Assembly (NCBI GenBank): GCA_030220185.1
Contig: JASPKZ010003434.1
Location: forward strand, 1-64,000
DNA: 64,000 nucleotides
Reading direction: 5' to 3'
DNA from: Diploptera punctata
Taxonomy: Eukaryota; Arthropoda; Insecta; Blattodea; Blaberidae
In this document: positions 54,720-64,000 of the stretch, piece by piece
Layout of the letters: each line of letters begins with the position of its first letter
Numbering within the stretch: the stretch's first letter is position 1
Notes under the pieces: generated by a model
Database searches by the model: none
Told to the model about the DNA's origin: nothing
The model's input: the letters and a program-made list of their open reading frames with translations, nothing else
Program-made: the position numbers and the translations under genes

Positions 54720-54987
54720 ACTTTAAAAAAATTATATGATATACATACTATGTCATTAATATTTTTTCTCGTTTGTTTATACCTTGTACATACTATATAT
54801 TTAATTCGTTAAATTTAGAGTAAATCAAAATAGATTATAAATATTGATTGTATTGTATTGTTTTATAATATGTAATTGTTTATGTAGTTGTAAGACTGTT
54901 TTTCTATTTTTTTTAAACCTGGTTGAGTGGCAGACAAGGCCTTAGGGCCTTAACTCTGCCAGGTAAAATAAAGCTATTTATTTATGA
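54720..54987 (+). mobile_element. Jockey/CR1-like LINE 3' UTR
   Basis: Ends with GGCAGACAAGGCCTTAGGGCC, TTAACTCTGCCAGG and an ATTT tail near 54985 (motif split here). No coding remains. Confidence 0.7.
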
Positions 54988-55253
54988 TTCTTCTTCTTCT
55001 TCTGCTACAAGGTTTAGGCTATGCAGCCTGTTCCGGCGAAGTTAAAAGTGGAGTCCATCTTCTACGTGGTCGGCCAACATCTCTTGTTCCTCTGGGATTA
55101 TACAGGAAGGTTCTTTTTGGTATTCTTTTGTTGTTCATTCTCATTAAGTGTTCTGTCCATTTCTTATTATTTTCGCTGATTTTATCTTCAATTTTATATA
55201 TATTTAATTCTTCTCGTATAGTTTCATTCCTTATTCTATCCGCTCTTGTGCAT
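54988..55253 (-). pseudogene. LINE ORF2 C-terminus
   Basis: Minus strand: RADRIRNETIREELNIYKIE, KWTEHLMRMNNKRIPKRTFL, RGTRDVGRPRRRW, then a stop after PEQAA; tail GAAGAAGAAG. The last 70 codons are open in one frame, so this is one of the less decayed ends. It is preceded by (TTTA)n at its truncation point. Confidence 0.85.
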
Positions 55254-55254
55254 C

Positions 55255-55288
55255 CTTTATTTATTTATTTATTTATTTATTTATATTT
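55255..55288. repeat. (TTTA)n microsatellite
   Basis: Simple repeat. Confidence 0.9.
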
Positions 55289-55488
55289 GAATGGAGTTGG
55301 CATTTCGCGTTCACTGCTTAAGCTGTCCCAAGCAACCCAGAAGACTAACGGCAGTGGATGGCGGGAGGAAGCTCTGCTAGTTTTCAATTCAAATGGTTTA
55401 GTGGTAAAATAAACAACATACAAGAGGTAGGGGAGAATCAGTACTTTCTCTCGCAGAGTTGCATCAGTGCATTAAGTACATGTGTATA

Positions 55489-55790
55489 GACTCCATGGGC
55501 GACAGGCCCAAAAAAGGCCCTTGACCTATTTGTCAGATGCTGGCCTCACATGCGTATGTGTAATCATAGAGGTGGAGGTTCATTCAACAGCATAGGGGTG
55601 ACAAGTTGTCAGCATGTCGGGTCTCATAGCCATTATACCAGGTTTTCTCAAGCTGCGCCGCTAATTTTTGTAGCTACCTAAATTTCATCACGATGATGAG
55701 TAGACCCCGGTCTTACACTGGCTGAAATTCCATGAGAAAATGTCTTCTCTCACGAGGACTCGATCCAGCAGAGATACATCTGCATCAATG
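55489..55790 (-). mobile_element. SINE-A copy, diverged
   Basis: CTCCATGGGCGACAGG at the left and a body with GCTGGCCTCACATGC mirror the copy at 14851. The head end is eroded. Confidence 0.75.
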
Positions 55791-55835
55791 TATCACGCCT
55801 TCAACATTAAATAATATATAGGGGGCATGGATGAT

Positions 55836-56135
55836 TCTCTAATGGGAAGTTTCTTAACCACATTAATTTAGTTACGATCTTTCACCTACAGATGTCAGCG
55901 ATGGACATGTGTTAATACATCGCCTCGAGTAGTAATCTAATAAGAAACTTAGGTATTAGTCGGATGGATGAAGGTAGATTAAATGTTGCTCAGTTTTACT
56001 TTTAAGTCAGACTTATGGTTCTTCTACGAGCTCTAAATCTTCAGACTCGGGACCCATGACTTAATGTCCCACTTGGAAGACTTATTCCCGGATTTTTCCA
56101 TCCTAAGTCCAGATTTGAATCAGCGGCCCTCCGGA
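55836..56135 (-). mobile_element. SINE-C relative, strongly diverged
   Basis: Shared blocks are TCTTCAGACTCGGGACCCA and CCGGATTTTTCCATCCTA with the body of SINE-C. The head is barely recognisable. Confidence 0.6.
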
Positions 56136-56926
56136 TTATATTTTACTGAAAACGCATGAAGGAAGATGAATTTATAATGAGATATACTGCATTATATTTC
56201 CGCTTACGTTCTCAAAAAAGGGAACCGTGCTGAGCCCCGAAGGTCCTTAAAGAAAAACGCTTCTGGTTCGAATTAACGTATTTCGTCTAAATTCTCAAAA
56301 TTCTATATCCATGCCAAACTACTTTAGTTGGAGTAAACTGTCATGAAAGCAGTCTAAATCTATCTAAAGTATGGTGAAATTAAATGTTTCTTACCTCTCC
56401 TCATATATATTTTCTAAGTTGATCGCGATTTCGAGACTATAACTGTCTCATCATCAGAACTTTGTTGGCGACTGGTGTTACGTCGATTGGAAGAAACTCT
56501 TCTTCTTCCCTCCGTTGGTGGACCGATGAACCTCTGGATCAGGTGAAAATTTGCTGGAATTTCGAAGTTCATAAGTTTTCCTTTTTTTTCTGAATGTGGA
56601 TATTTTCCCAAGCCGTGAGTTCCTTTTGTCTATTTGTTTAATTAGACTGGCTTTTGATTCAATTAAATGTTTTTCGGACCAAGCATGAGCAGCTAAAAAG
56701 TATATTTACAACTTTATAAAAACCGTGTAAGTAGGTACAGGTAGCGTTTGAAACATGTAGTCGGGAATTTTCCGGTTCACAACCCATTTTCGACCAACTG
56801 ACAAGTTTTTTTTTTTTTTTCTCCTCAGTCCTCAAGGAAAAATGGTGGGTTGAATTTCATTACCATGTCACATTTCTTCATAATCATTATTTTACAGTTT
56901 CGTTAAAATTAAAATAATTAACTACT
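56136..56926. other. nothing recognised
   Basis: A 65-codon minus frame (56414-56611) has no known motif. Confidence 0.5.
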
Positions 56927-57396
56927 ACTTCTTCTTCTTCTACACTTCACGGGCTAGGCAAATTGCCTGTTACGCCTCACAGTTGTTCTGTCCATCTTTT
57001 CACTGGCCTTCCTAGATTCCTTGAACCTCTTGGCTTGTAGTTATATGCTGCTTTTGGTAACCTTGTTACATTCATTCTTTCTACATGTCTAAACCATTTA
57101 TCTCTATATTCTTTGATTTTATCATTCGATGGAGATATATATATATATATATATACCTCTGTTCTTATATCTCCATTCTTTATCCGATCCAACCTTATGC
57201 AGCCTTTTGTTCTTATAAGGAAGTTCATTTCTACGCTTTCTATTCTACTTTGTAATTTTTTGGTCATTATCCAAGTTTCATCCCCATAAAGTAATGCAGG
57301 AACTGCCAATGTTTTATAAAACTTCAATCTAGTATCTATTCTTGTTTTGTTCTTTAATGTTTTATGCATATTTCCCCAATCCGACAGATTCATATT
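56927..57396 (-). pseudogene. LINE-A ORF2 C-terminus, longest open copy
   Basis: A single open frame of 138 codons (56977-57393) reads KTRIDTRLKFYKTLAVPALL, YGDETWIMTKKLQSRIES, RTKGCIRLDRIKNGDIRT, NDKIKEYRDKWFRHVERMN and RNLGRPVKRWTEQL, then the family tail with GAAGAAG. A (TA)n expansion inside the frame is translated as YIYIYI without breaking it. The 5' part with the catalytic domain is absent, so no function is expected. Confidence 0.85.
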
Positions 57397-57564
57397 TATG
57401 TAATAGACTACTTAAGAAGGTTGTAAGAGGGAAGATGCTAAGAGGAAGGAGAGCCTCTAATTGCTTTAAATTCTAAGACTTAGAGGAACCGACCTGCACA
57501 TCTTCCTAGTGTCCAATCCCACCTTCACGTGATGCAGCTGTTAGTAACCATATAACTTATACGT

Positions 57565-58256
57565 ATAACTTATGTGGTGAACGGACGGGATGGGCTACTC
57601 ACCAATGGCATTGCTCAGCATGGTGAGATATTGACCGATATGGTATTACTTCCACTTCCATACCATATCTGTTTTTTATCTTTCCTATCCAGTCTCTCTG
57701 GACTGAACACTTCTTGTTTTTCGACCCCGATGGAATTAGAGTATTCGAGGCCGAGGGGATCATTTCATCTTATCTTTTCTGTCAAATTCTTCCTAAAGGG
57801 CAGATCAGGCTCTTAGCTGTAGTGAAAGCAACTGAACTAAGGATGGACACCTGAAAAAAAATCCCTGGTCCTCCAGGTTGGGGGTTGATGTGGTAGGCCA
57901 GCTCCCTCCCATCAGAAAAAAATTGCAATGCTAAAAAACCTAATAGAGATAAGCCGGTCAGATTAAATGGAAGACGAATCAAGCTACGGAAACAAACTCT
58001 GCTAATTGGGACATGGAATGTACAAGGCATAAGGTATAAAATGGAGGAAGTCCTTAAACAGATGGAGGGTTTGAAGCAGGACATAATCGTACTGACAGAA
58101 ACAAAGAAGAAAGGAGAAGGAATAGCAGCAATTAAGATGGTACGGACATGTCCAGCGAATGGAAAAGGATCGACTACCAAAATCTGTTTTGGAATGGAAA
58201 CCGGAGGAAAGACGAGAAGAGGAAGACCTAAAATCTCCTGGAGTCAGGGAATATGC
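57565..58256 (+). pseudogene. LINE with endonuclease start fused to its own C-terminus
   Basis: 5' UTR-like sequence is followed by KLRKQTLLIGTWNVQGIRYK and QDIIVLTETKKKG, the start of an AP-type endonuclease (TWNV and the acidic LTETK motif). Near 58131 it passes directly into RWYGHVQRMEKDRLPKSVLE and RRGRPKISWSQG, the C-terminal GRP region (with frame changes). The rest of the endonuclease and the whole reverse transcriptase, well over 2 kb, are deleted. The element continues at 59157 beyond the mariner. Confidence 0.8.
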
Positions 58257-58258
58257 TT

Positions 58259-59156
58259 ATACGGGCGGATCGGAAAGTAACGCACAATAATTTTTTTCCG
58301 CCTTGGTATTGCAGCTAGAATGTTGAAATTTCACACAGATATAGTTTGAAGTTTTCACTACAGATGGTATTTTTTTCTCAGGTGCACCTCTTGCGAGAGA
58401 AGCTTGAACTATGCAACAAAGATGGCGCGCATGCTACAGTCGTCCACCTGTGAGGAACAGAGAAATGTTGTTCGATTTTTATGGGCCAAAGGGCATAAAC
58501 CCAGTGAAATTCACAGGGACATGCGTGGCGTGTATGGGGATGATTGTATGGACCGTAGCAATGTCTTCCGTAAAGTTAGTGCTCGCTGGGTGCCTAAGAA
58601 CCTGACAGACGACCACAAGGGCCAGCGAATGATGGCAAGCTTGGACCACTTAACGCGGTACACCGCACAAGGACATGACTTTCTGGAAGGAATCGTCACA
58701 GGTGATGAGTCGTGGGCGTACCACTACACGCCCGAAACAAAGCAGGCATCAGCAGTGCGCAGATGGCTACACTCCAACCAAACGGACTTCTACGAACAGG
58801 GCATATTGAAACTGGTAACACGATAGGAAAAATGTGTTGAGAAAGTTGGTGACTATGTCGAAAAGTAGGTAAAAGATGTAAGTTCATTTGTGATTCTTTT
58901 CCTTTTTTTTAATATTAAACTTTTAAAAAAAATACTGTGCGTTACTTTCCGATCCGATCCGTCCCTCACAGGTGGACGACTGTAGCATGCGCGCCATCTT
59001 TGTTGCATAGTTCAAGCTTCTCTCGCAAGAGGTGCACCTGAGAAAAAAATACCATCTGTAGTGAAAACTTCAAACTATATCTGTGTGAAATTTCAACATT
59101 CTAGCTGCAATACCAAGGCAGAAAAAAATTATTGTGCGTTACTTTCCGATCCGCCT
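58259..59156 (+). mobile_element. deleted mariner plus inverted second mariner end
   Basis: The left TIR CGGATCGGAAAGTAACGCAC (58265) pairs with an inverted end at 58936-58957. After it, 58966-59150 repeats the first 190 bases of the element in reverse and finishes with another TIR. So there are three mariner ends: left, middle (inverted) and right (inverted). Both outer flanks end in TA. The insertion splits the LINE at 58256/59157. Confidence 0.88.
58404..58826 (+). pseudogene. mariner transposase with two in-frame deletions
   Basis: A 140-codon frame. It keeps part of the first helix-turn-helix (EEQRNVVRFLWAKGHKPSEI), then jumps to RKVSARWVPKNLTDDHKGQR, FLEGIVTGDESWAYHYTPET and finally RRWLHSNQTDFYEQGILKLV. 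The second DNA-binding helix-turn-helix and both later catalytic aspartates of the DD34D triad are gone; only the Asp of VTGDESW remains. A Trp-to-stop change truncates the last 15 residues. It cannot catalyse transposition but might still bind its TIR. Confidence 0.9.
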
Positions 59157-59275
59157 TCGTACATGAAGGAGAAACATCTACAACCAGGAGATTGGATGGA
59201 CCGACAAAATTGGCTATTAGGAATCGGACGATATCAAAGACATTAATCAACCGATGATCTATCTATCTATCTATC
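59157..59275 (+). pseudogene. LINE ORF2 end, continuation after mariner
   Basis: MKEKHLQPGDWMDRQNWLLG followed by IGRYQRH and a stop is the typical last 30 residues (DWxDRxxWxLGIGR) of this LINE group. It joins to 58256. A (ATCT)n tail ends near 59275. Confidence 0.75.
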
Positions 59276-60359
59276 TAACTAACTACTTAAGAAAATAAAT
59301 AAACACAATCAGAAATAACACAGTTTATTGGATACCTCCAAATATCCTAGGTGTTAATGCATCTGTAAAAATCATTAAATAAAGAAGACATTACAGATTT
59401 TTCGCTGTTTATATTTATATATGAAACTAATTTTTAGAAAGTATATCATTTAAGATATTGAAAAGCCTTTAAGTAGATATGAAATAAAGATTTGTTAGCT
59501 CTCTTGAGAATAAAATATGATCGTGTTCCTTATGTCTGTAGGAAAATGGATAAAAATACATCGCCTCTTCACTATGTTTTCCGTTTGGCTTTTACGTAAA
59601 TTTGAGTATCTTGTCCTCAGTCACGACTTTTCGTTTGTTTTTCTTTCCACTTTCCGTGTCTTGAGTCGAGTAGAGAGCACCATACGGATCAGAATGTGAT
59701 GGAATTGATGTCGACGTTCAATACCATTTCCAATTCTCATTTCTACATTTCTTATTTCTCCTCCAAGTTTCTTGGAGCAAACCTTTCAGTACGAAAATAA
59801 TAGCATACATGTTGCTTCAGGTGAAACAGGGATGAAAGATAATTGAAGGGATTTGCTTCTTATCCTAGTAATGTATAGTTTCCAATATATCTATAAAAAT
59901 ATAAAACCTCTATACAAGCTTTTCCTACGTAATCATACATTCAGAAAGTTTTCATTAAAAAGATGCGCTTGCGTGATTTTTTCATCACTCAGGAGATAGT
60001 TTGTATTATTTAAATAAATATAACACTGGTCGACAAGGTTTTCTTCACAAGAAATCTGATTAGTGAATGTAGTGAAGTTTTTCATACTGAAATGAGAAAT
60101 GTAGTCAATTTTTTTATCAGGCACAGTTTTTTTGTGACAGCTATTTTTTTTAAACTTATTTTAGCATTCTCTTTTACCTTTCATAGGAATCTTTACTCTA
60201 TATTTAGTGATTTTATTCAAGTTGAATTCAAGGAAATTATATATAATGTCATGCTGAAGCATCAAAAGACAAGACTGCTCAGGTTCATTCATGTTTTGAC
60301 ATGCTCAGACCGGTTAATCTGGCATTGCGATGTGTCAGTCTCACTACGTTAAAAAATAA
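59276..60359. other. nothing recognised
   Basis: AT-rich sequence with small unassigned frames (59933-60124 minus, 60092-60352 plus). Confidence 0.5.
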
Positions 60360-60962
60360 TGGCCTAAACGTGAATCACTTATCCCTGGCCAGAAAAATGT
60401 GTCATATGTCCCTTTAGTGAATCCTGAAAAAATATATTTACCTCCACTACATATTAAATTAGGAGTAATGAAACATTTCGTCAAAGTTATGGATAAACTT
60501 TCTGAAGGATTCCTGTACGGGAAATAAAAGAAAATCTCAAAATCAGTGAGGCTAAACTGAAAGAAGGAACTTTAAGGGCCACAAATATGATCATTAATGG
60601 CTGATGAACATTCTGAAAAAGTAGTCTGGCAGTCTTTCAAAAATATATGTTGCAATTTCCTTGGAAACCATAAAGCAAAAAACTGTCGTCGCCTAGTGGC
60701 CGATCTTCTGGATTCTAATAAAGCAACATGTACCGATATTTAAAAGTTAACTTCTTGGACTCTCACTTAGGCTTCTTCCCGAAAATTCTTGGGGGCTGTC
60801 AGCGATGAGCACGGTGAGCATTATCATCAGCAAATATCTACAATGGAAAACAGGTACAAAGGCAAGTGGAGTTCTAATATGCTGGCTAACTACTGTTGCA
60901 CCAAGAAGAGAGACGTTTCAGATGCAAAATATGCCCGAACATCACTACCTACCACTTTCTAG
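60360..60962 (+). pseudogene. multicopy arthropod ORF family, long remnant
   Basis: Plus strand: WPKRESLIPGQKNVSYVPLV, LPPLHIKLGVMKHFVKVMDK, a stop, LKISEAKLKEGTLR, then after shifts FKNICCNFLGNHKAKNCRRL, VNFLDSHLGFFPK, VSDEHGEHYHQQISTMENRY, KGKWSSNMLANYCCTKKRDV and a stop at 60962. The order of blocks matches what I recall of an abundant arthropod repeat-associated protein of unknown function. At least four disruptions, no introns. The C-terminus is homologous to 27171-27323. Confidence 0.8.
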
Positions 60963-60971
60963 ACAAGTCAG

Positions 60972-61346
60972 AATGAGTAGTATTATTATCATCATCATCT
61001 GCATTCATGGATTAGGTCTGTTGACCCGTTCCGACTTCAGCCCTCTGCTGAAGTTTATGAATAAGTTATTTTTTACTAGTAGAGGTTACCAGCCTCTAGC
61101 CAAACCCCTCTTCCTGGAGGGCAGGGAACTGCAATTTCGGATTGTTCGTCTCCTAGAGAAGTTGCCTTCACTACGGCTTTGGGGACTTCTCTTCTCCCCA
61201 CGTAACCCTGTGGACGGGGCCCTACCCAGGTACTACCCACTGGGCGAGTGGGACCTGGAGCTCACAAAAGGGCAGGGGCGCCTACTCCCTGGAGTGGACT
61301 ACCTCTTTCAAGGGTTCCACCCTGTTACCCAAATGAGTAGTATTAT
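60972..61346 (-). mobile_element. GC-rich LINE-tailed short retroposon, 15-bp duplication
   Basis: AATGAGTAGTATTAT occurs at 60972-60986 and 61332-61346, bracketing 60987-61331. On the minus strand it runs from a GC-rich 5' part (GTAGGCGCCCCTGCCC) to CGGAACGGGTCAACAGACCT and (GAT)n, an end like that of LINE-C. No tRNA-like boxes are found. It may be a SINE with another head or a severely truncated LINE. A 188-codon frame spanning it and the pseudogene is accidental. Confidence 0.85.
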
Positions 61347-61905
61347 AAAATATTCAAATATAATATCATAGAAAACCCCTGCCTGATCGGGAAAAACTGA
61401 AATGGTATTTGAATTCAGCATGAAAAATACTTTCAGAATATATTATGTTTATTTTTGTGAAAAAAGAAGTTCATTTTTGTAGACCAGTGTAATACTTTTG
61501 TGGTGATAGGAATATTTATTAAAAACAAAAAGAGATATAAAAATAAAATTGTAGTAGATCGCAAGTCACCTCTGTTCTGTTTCTCTCTTCTATGTTAGAA
61601 TTGAATAGTTACACCGAAAACAGATCTAACTTATGCTGCCATTTTGTTACATATAGATCACTATTCGCTTGAATGCAAACTTTTAAAAATAAAGAAACAG
61701 TTCTGGAAGTGAGCAGGGACACTTTTACATGCACCATGCCGTTATATTCTCCGGATAGAACAATAATCCACTGAAAACTTAACTTTCGAATTGTTCTGGG
61801 TTAGATCTCTTTTTGGGGCAACTATTGAAGTATAATTAGAGATAGGAACCGGGATGAGTAATCTATAAAGTTGGCTAAGCATGCAGTGTATCTTTTTTTT
61901 TTAAT
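61347..61905. other. nothing recognised
   Basis: AT-rich non-coding sequence. Confidence 0.5.
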
Positions 61906-62225
61906 GTCGTCGCTGTGGCCCAGCCGGTGCATTTCCCGCTTACCACTCCGACGACCTGGGTTCAATTTCTGCGGGGTAGGTGATTTTAAATCTTGGGTCT
62001 AGATTATACTGGAAATGATAGCTAATGAAGGAAATTTTGATAGCTCTTAAAAGACCTGAATAAATAGACCTCTGTACAAAATTTTATCGACCTTCATCCA
62101 TCGAAATAATATCTTTGTTACTTACTAGATGTCTCATTGAGGCAATGTGCTAACCACATGTCACTCTTTGACATTTGTAGGTAAAAGTGTAGATAAAATA
62201 GCCTGGTTAAGAAACGTCTGCTAGG
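61906..62225 (+). mobile_element. SINE-F
   Basis: Head GTCGTCGCTGTGGCCCAGCC (A-box region) with CCTGGGTTCAATTTC (B box), then a body with TCTAGATTATACTGG. The right border is estimated. The same head begins again at 63955. Confidence 0.7.
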
Positions 62226-62916
62226 GACCACCCATATTCCCAAGAGAGATGTATGGGGTATTTGCATATATACAATATTTCTTACCGCATTATTACTTCT
62301 AAATGTGGTACACTTATTATTTTAAGCACGTCTATTTATATGAAAATGTCAACAGTGTTTTCTTAAAATAAATCAATTTTCGGACTTCATGTAAACAAAT
62401 TAAAGTTCAAAGTTGAGTTATGTATTATATCATAAACTATCTCAGCCTTGGATTTAGCGAAAGAATAATACGCTGCAATATATAATGTGTATGTGATATA
62501 TAAGGTATATTAATTATTACAGTGCTAATACAGCTCTAGTTCAAAACTTGTTTTTCACAAAGCTGCTATTTTACATGTCGCCCGTAACTGTATACTCTAT
62601 CTAATGGATTACAAAACAGAAAAAGAGAACCTGGATACTTTGCACCATGTTTCAAATTTCCATTGTACAGTCGTGTCCAAAGTTGTTTACATAGAACATT
62701 TTCACTTCACCTAATATTCATACAAAGTGTCCTGGCATTCTCACATATGAATGTAACAAATGAAATTTTAATGAAACTGTCTGATTTCGCTCACTCTTGG
62801 ATAATATCTACCTCGGTTTATTTTAATAAGATATACTAAGGTTCGTTGTGAAAGTTCACTTGAAATCCTAAATTAAAAACTGCCTAAATTATCTGAACAA
62901 TTCTAACAATTCTAGC
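62226..62916. other. nothing recognised
   Basis: Non-coding, AT-rich. Confidence 0.5.
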
Positions 62917-62975
62917 TTTCCGAAACTGGAACGAGCCAACAGGCTTAATCCTTCGATGATGAAGAAGAAAGAAGA
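62917..62975 (+). mobile_element. LINE 3' tail fragment
   Basis: GAAACTGGAACGAGCCAACAGG followed by CTTAATCCTTCGATGATGAA and GAAGAAAG resembles the end of the 1097-1221 LINE (first 20 bases cited are representative). Confidence 0.5.
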
Positions 62976-63014
62976 AATTAAATCATCTGGCTGGACTGTT
63001 ATTCCTTAAAATTG

Positions 63015-63645
63015 ATAAATAGTATATTACAATGCGTGGTTAGAAAGTGGTTTTTACAGAAGCAAATAAATGATTAAACACTGAGCGATAGCGAGGATAC
63101 GGGATTCTCTAAATCATTTCATAAACGTGCGTTGTTCATTATTTTTTGTATGATGGTGCTTTCAAAATAATAAGTAATAGTAAAATAAAAGCATCTTTAT
63201 TGGAAATATTTGCGTTCATTATAAACAACTGACTACCGTTAACAGTCTGGCCAATGTTTATACGGTAAATACTGAAAATAATTTAGTTGAGACTACAGCA
63301 GACCGTGACACCAATCAGGCATAAATTGGCGGCAAGTGAGAATTTATTGTTTTATATTGTATCGTATAAAGTTCAATTCATTTAATATGCAGTGATTTGT
63401 TTCATATAATATATATATATATATATTAACACAATCTTTTGAATCTATTTTTGTATGTGTATTGTACATAGTTACATAAAGGACAGCGGTTTTACTTCCC
63501 GCACTAGGTAGGCAATTTGTAATATTACAGTATAGTTATTTAGATATTTATAGGTTGGCAAACCCGAAATTTAGGAAATTGAACTTTCAATCATGGTCGC
63601 CATTGCTGTAAGTATGACACAACGCACTATCGTGCAAAAATGTTA
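63015..63645 (-). repeat. REP-H copy 4
   Basis: Inverted relative to the other copies: starts CCACTTTCTAACC-like on the minus strand at its right end, with the GCGATAGTGCGTT..TACTTACAGCAATGGCGACC end at 63645-63590. A (TA)n run interrupts it near 63410. Confidence 0.8.
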
Positions 63646-63857
63646 TACTCTTTAAGCAGTAGGGATTTAGAGTTGCGCGATCGTTCGCCTGAATCTTGAT
63701 ACTGGTTGGAGACGATTTCTTCCATTGATCGACTGTTGATGACTGTATTTACGAATTTATTTAATGTCGTGCACTCTGCACCTGTGATCATACAGTATGT
63801 AATTTTGTTCTTTGTACACCTCTAGCGCGGCTGAATAGTGAAGGATTCAGGAGAATC

Positions 63858-63948
63858 GTCGTAAGAGCTCAGTTGGTAGAGCGGTGAACTTTAGTGGTAT
63901 ATAATTTCAGTAATCCATAGGTCGCTGGTTCAAATCCGGCTGGGAGGA
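63858..63948 (+). pseudogene. tRNA-Tyr-like sequence with retained intron
   Basis: D arm GCTCAGTTGGTAGAGC (63867-63882), anticodon arm, an 18-base intron (63895-63912) after position 37, then TCCAT, and a perfect T arm GCTGG/CCGGC around TTCAAAT. This is tRNA-Tyr in plan. The anticodon position reads TTA instead of GTA, position 30 mispairs, and the 5' acceptor strand GTCGTAA does not pair with TGGGAGG. So it is a pseudogene or a SINE head derived from an unspliced tRNA. Confidence 0.8.
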
Positions 63949-63954
63949 TTTATG

Positions 63955-64000
63955 TCCGTCGCCGTGGCGTAGTCGGTAGAATCCCTACCTTCCACTCCGG
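63955..64000 (+). mobile_element. SINE-F head, cut by window end
   Basis: CCGTCGCCGTGGCGTAGTCG and CTTCCACTCCGG match the start of the copy at 61906. The rest lies beyond the window. Confidence 0.65.

Noticed and set aside
54984..55412. 142-codon plus-strand frame
   Set aside because: Its first half is the antisense of a LINE C-terminus and it crosses a (TTTA)n run.
60805..61371. 188-codon frame, among the longest in the window
   Set aside because: It fuses an out-of-frame part of a pseudogene with an inserted retroposon; the frame is accidental.

Overview
The window looks like gene-poor, AT-rich nuclear DNA from an arthropod, most likely an insect with a large, repeat-rich genome. A cockroach or termite would fit the repeat types, but the sequence alone does not fix the species. 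I find no convincing complete host gene, no rRNA gene, no CRISPR array and no bacterial-style operon. Nearly everything recognisable is a mobile element, usually 5'-truncated, frameshifted, internally deleted or nested.

Layout. At 0-12 kb there are microsatellites, a palindromic element with a hammerhead-like core (2508-2789), several LINE 3' ends, a GC-rich promoter-like patch (1738-2335) and a possible first exon with promoter on the minus strand (9412-9840). At 12-22 kb there are Helitron-type elements ending in CTAG behind a small hairpin, one carrying ORF1/gag-like coding fragments, plus tRNA-derived SINEs and several foldback palindromes often set in (TA)n tracts. One of these (17981-18188) carries a hammerhead ribozyme-like core and a 13-bp target-site duplication. 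At 22-32 kb there is a 64-bp tandem array, SINEs inserted into LINE tails, a large foldback, Tc1-like remnants, a Helitron and a Jockey/CR1-like reverse transcriptase remnant. At 32-46 kb there are a LINE with a 10-bp duplication, the second hammerhead-bearing palindrome (36798-37049), a 1.1-kb Helitron with internal tandem repeats and a 2.05-kb element with very long inverted ends. At 46-57 kb there are densely packed SINEs (several with perfect 8-16 bp duplications) and LINE tails. At 57-64 kb there are a LINE fusing an endonuclease start to its own tail, interrupted by a deleted mariner with a second inverted mariner end; a pseudogene of a multicopy arthropod ORF family; and, near the window end, an intron-containing tRNA-Tyr-like sequence.

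How the parts relate. At least six tRNA-headed SINE groups, several related LINE families whose ORF2 ends in a GRP-x-x-RW motif, Helitrons, Tc1/mariner elements and palindromic retroposons have inserted into one another. Intact duplications show that some insertions are fairly recent. The repeats left without a transposase (palindromes, foldbacks, Helitrons, SINEs) must have depended on enzymes encoded elsewhere. Family labels (LINE-A, SINE-B, HEL-1 and so on) are local names for this window only.
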